Shown here: positions 41,514 to 42,341 of the stretch, one piece after another | How the letters are laid out: every line of letters begins with the position of its first letter | How positions within the stretch are numbered: the stretch's first letter is position 1 | Assembly: GCA_021783525.1 (NCBI GenBank) | Contig: JAJXTT010000001.1 | Coordinates: 1 to 42,341 of the forward strand | Origin: Pseudomonadota bacterium | Lineage (GTDB): Bacteria; Pseudomonadota; Gammaproteobacteria; Burkholderiales; Gallionellaceae | Length of the DNA: 42,341 nucleotides | Direction of reading: 5' to 3' | Translations under genes and position numbers: made by a program | The notes under the pieces: generated by a model | Database searches by the model: none | What the model saw: only the letters and a program-made list of their open reading frames with translations | Told to the model about the DNA's origin: nothing

Positions 41514-42046
41514 AGACGAAAACAGCCCCGCCTGCCGGACGGGCCAGGATGAGGTTCCGGCTCGTACAGCAAGGCTTCACCCTGATCGAGTTGATGGTCA
41601 CGATCATGGTGATGGCCATTATTCTGATGGTCGCGGTGCCGTCCTTCAACGAAGCGACGCTGGGCAGCAAGCTGGGTTCGCTCGCCAACAATTTCGTGGC
41701 CAGCGTCCAACTGGCACGCAGTGAGGCGATCAAGCGCAACGCGGCGGTGACGCTGTGCGCGTCTTCCGATGGCAGCACCTGCACGGGAGCCTGGAAGGAT
41801 GGCTGGATCGTGCGGGCCGGCACCACGGTGATTTATACGCAGGCTCCGCTGCCTAGGGGCTTCCTGCTCTCAGAGTCGGGTGGTGCCACCAGTCTTGTTT
41901 TCCAGCCAACCGGGGTGGGCGCAACGTCCGCCACGCTGACGCTCTGCCGCGCCACGCCTACGGTCGGCAGCCAAAAGAGGACGATAGATGTGAGCCTGAC
42001 CGGCAGGCCGAGCGTCACAAAGCAACCCGCCACCAGCTGTTCCTGA
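41510..42046 (+). CDS. fimT: Minor pseudopilin FimT/FimU-type
   Basis: A 178-aa prepilin with leader ending VQQG, then FTLIELMVTIMVMAIILMVA (Glu5), and the GspH/FimT continuation LANNFVASVQLARSEAIKRN, AVTLCASSDGSTCTGAWKDG with the conserved cysteine pair. ATG 41510 overlaps the pilY1 stop (ATGA) but gives a long 22-residue leader; ATG 41549 would give a conventional nine-residue leader and is a real alternative. FimT has been linked to DNA uptake in some bacteria. Confidence 0.88.
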   Translation: MKTKTAPPAGRARMRFRLVQQGFTLIELMVTIMVMAIILMVAVPSFNEATLGSKLGSLANNFVASVQLARSEAIKRNAAVTLCASSDGSTCTGAWKDGWIVRAGTTVIYTQAPLPRGFLLSESGGATSLVFQPTGVGATSATLTLCRATPTVGSQKRTIDVSLTGRPSVTKQPATSCS

Positions 42047-42262
42047 GCCGTGGCCGGCGGGGCAATTTGCCGGTGTCGTGAACGAAGGCTGATCCAATTC
42101 GTCGGCGCACCGGTCGTTGCCCGGGTGCAGCCTGAATAACACATTATCCAAATTAATCATGCGCTTAACAACTTGGTCCCGCTCGGCTACGACTAAAGTT
42201 GTATAGACCTGCCCGATCCGTCTTGGCACCCTAGCCCCAACAAGAAATAAGGGGGGAGGGTG
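42047..42262. other. Gap before the next prepilin
   Basis: A 216-base gap with no gene. It has a short inverted repeat (CCGGC...GCCGG at about 42055) without a T-run, and near 42224 a perfect sigma-54 -24 element (TTGGCAC) whose -12 element is poor. A strong GGGGGGAGG precedes ATG 42263. Confidence 0.4.
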
Positions 42263-42341
42263 ATGAAACAATCGGGTGCAACCCTGCTGGAGTTGATGGT
42301 CGTCCTTGCCATTGCCGGGATTCTGCTGGCGATCGGCGTTC
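42263..42341 (+). CDS. Prepilin-type protein, 5' end only
   Basis: The first 26 codons: leader MKQSG, then ATLLELMVVLAIAGILLAIG, a class IV prepilin N-terminus with Glu5. The short leader and LLELMVVLAIAGILLAIG pattern suggest a second FimT/GspH-like pseudopilin. The window ends before any globular domain. A very strong ribosome site (GGGGGGAGG) lies five bases upstream. Confidence 0.75.
   Translation, partial: MKQSGATLLELMVVLAIAGILLAIGV

Noticed and set aside
42224..42239. Second sigma-54-like site before the last prepilin
   Set aside because: The -24 element is perfect but the essential GC of the -12 element is replaced by CC.

Overview
The window is a bacterial surface-polysaccharide locus that runs into a type IV pilus minor-pilin operon. 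The gene set (heptosyltransferase, WbpL/WbpM-type initiation genes, an ELM1-family protein, thiO beside pilE-pilV-pilW-pilX-pilY1-fimT) and the GC-rich codon use at the right end suggest a betaproteobacterium, perhaps of the Thiobacillus/Nitrosomonadales type. That placement is inference from gene content. No rRNA, tRNA or CRISPR array was seen.

Layout, left to right. (1) 1-128: the tail of a GDP-mannose 4,6-dehydratase. (2) 208-1986: an ABC exporter of the lipid-linked saccharide flippase type. (3) 2010-9993: a CMP-pseudaminic acid pathway, pseB-pseC-pseF-pseGH(fused)-pseI, with three extra oxidoreductase genes (aldo/keto reductase, Gfo/Idh/MocA, SDR) between pseC and pseF. (4) 10000-19357: assembly and decoration genes. 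These are a methyltransferase with a Trm112-like tail, a 545-aa capsule-synthesis-like transferase with a four-cysteine cluster, an FkbM methyltransferase, a second Gmd-like dehydratase, a GT4, a cupin, a perosamine-synthase-like aminotransferase, a methyltransferase resembling amino-sugar N-methyltransferases, and another transferase. The stretch from about 11.0 to 15.9 kb is visibly AT-richer than the rest. (5) 19697-20947: an IS3-family element with recognisable terminal inverted repeats and a one-base frameshift in its transposase. (6) 21020-26130: GT2, DUF268, CgeB-like, GT2 and GT4 genes. (7) 26222-32093: GC-rich genes wbpV-, wbpL- and wbpM-like (UDP-QuiNAc/FucNAc synthesis and lipid-linked initiation), a GT9 heptosyltransferase and a GT10 fucosyltransferase-like gene. 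(8) 32098-35452, minus strand: a GT4, an ELM1-family protein and thiO. (9) 35734-end, plus strand: pilE, pilV, pilW, pilX, pilY1, fimT and the start of another prepilin, with a good sigma-54-type promoter candidate ahead of pilE.

How it fits together (inference). WbpM and WbpV make a UDP-6-deoxy-HexNAc, which WbpL loads onto undecaprenyl phosphate. The transferases extend the chain with pseudaminic acid or a derivative, a GDP-6-deoxy-sugar such as (possibly N-methylated) perosamine, and perhaps fucose. The ABC protein would flip the lipid-linked product. Most genes overlap their neighbours by 1-13 bases, so the blocks read as long translationally coupled operons. The least usual parts are the three-oxidoreductase insert in the pse pathway, the Cys-cluster transferase beside it, and the Gmd-like/Per/N-methyltransferase module.
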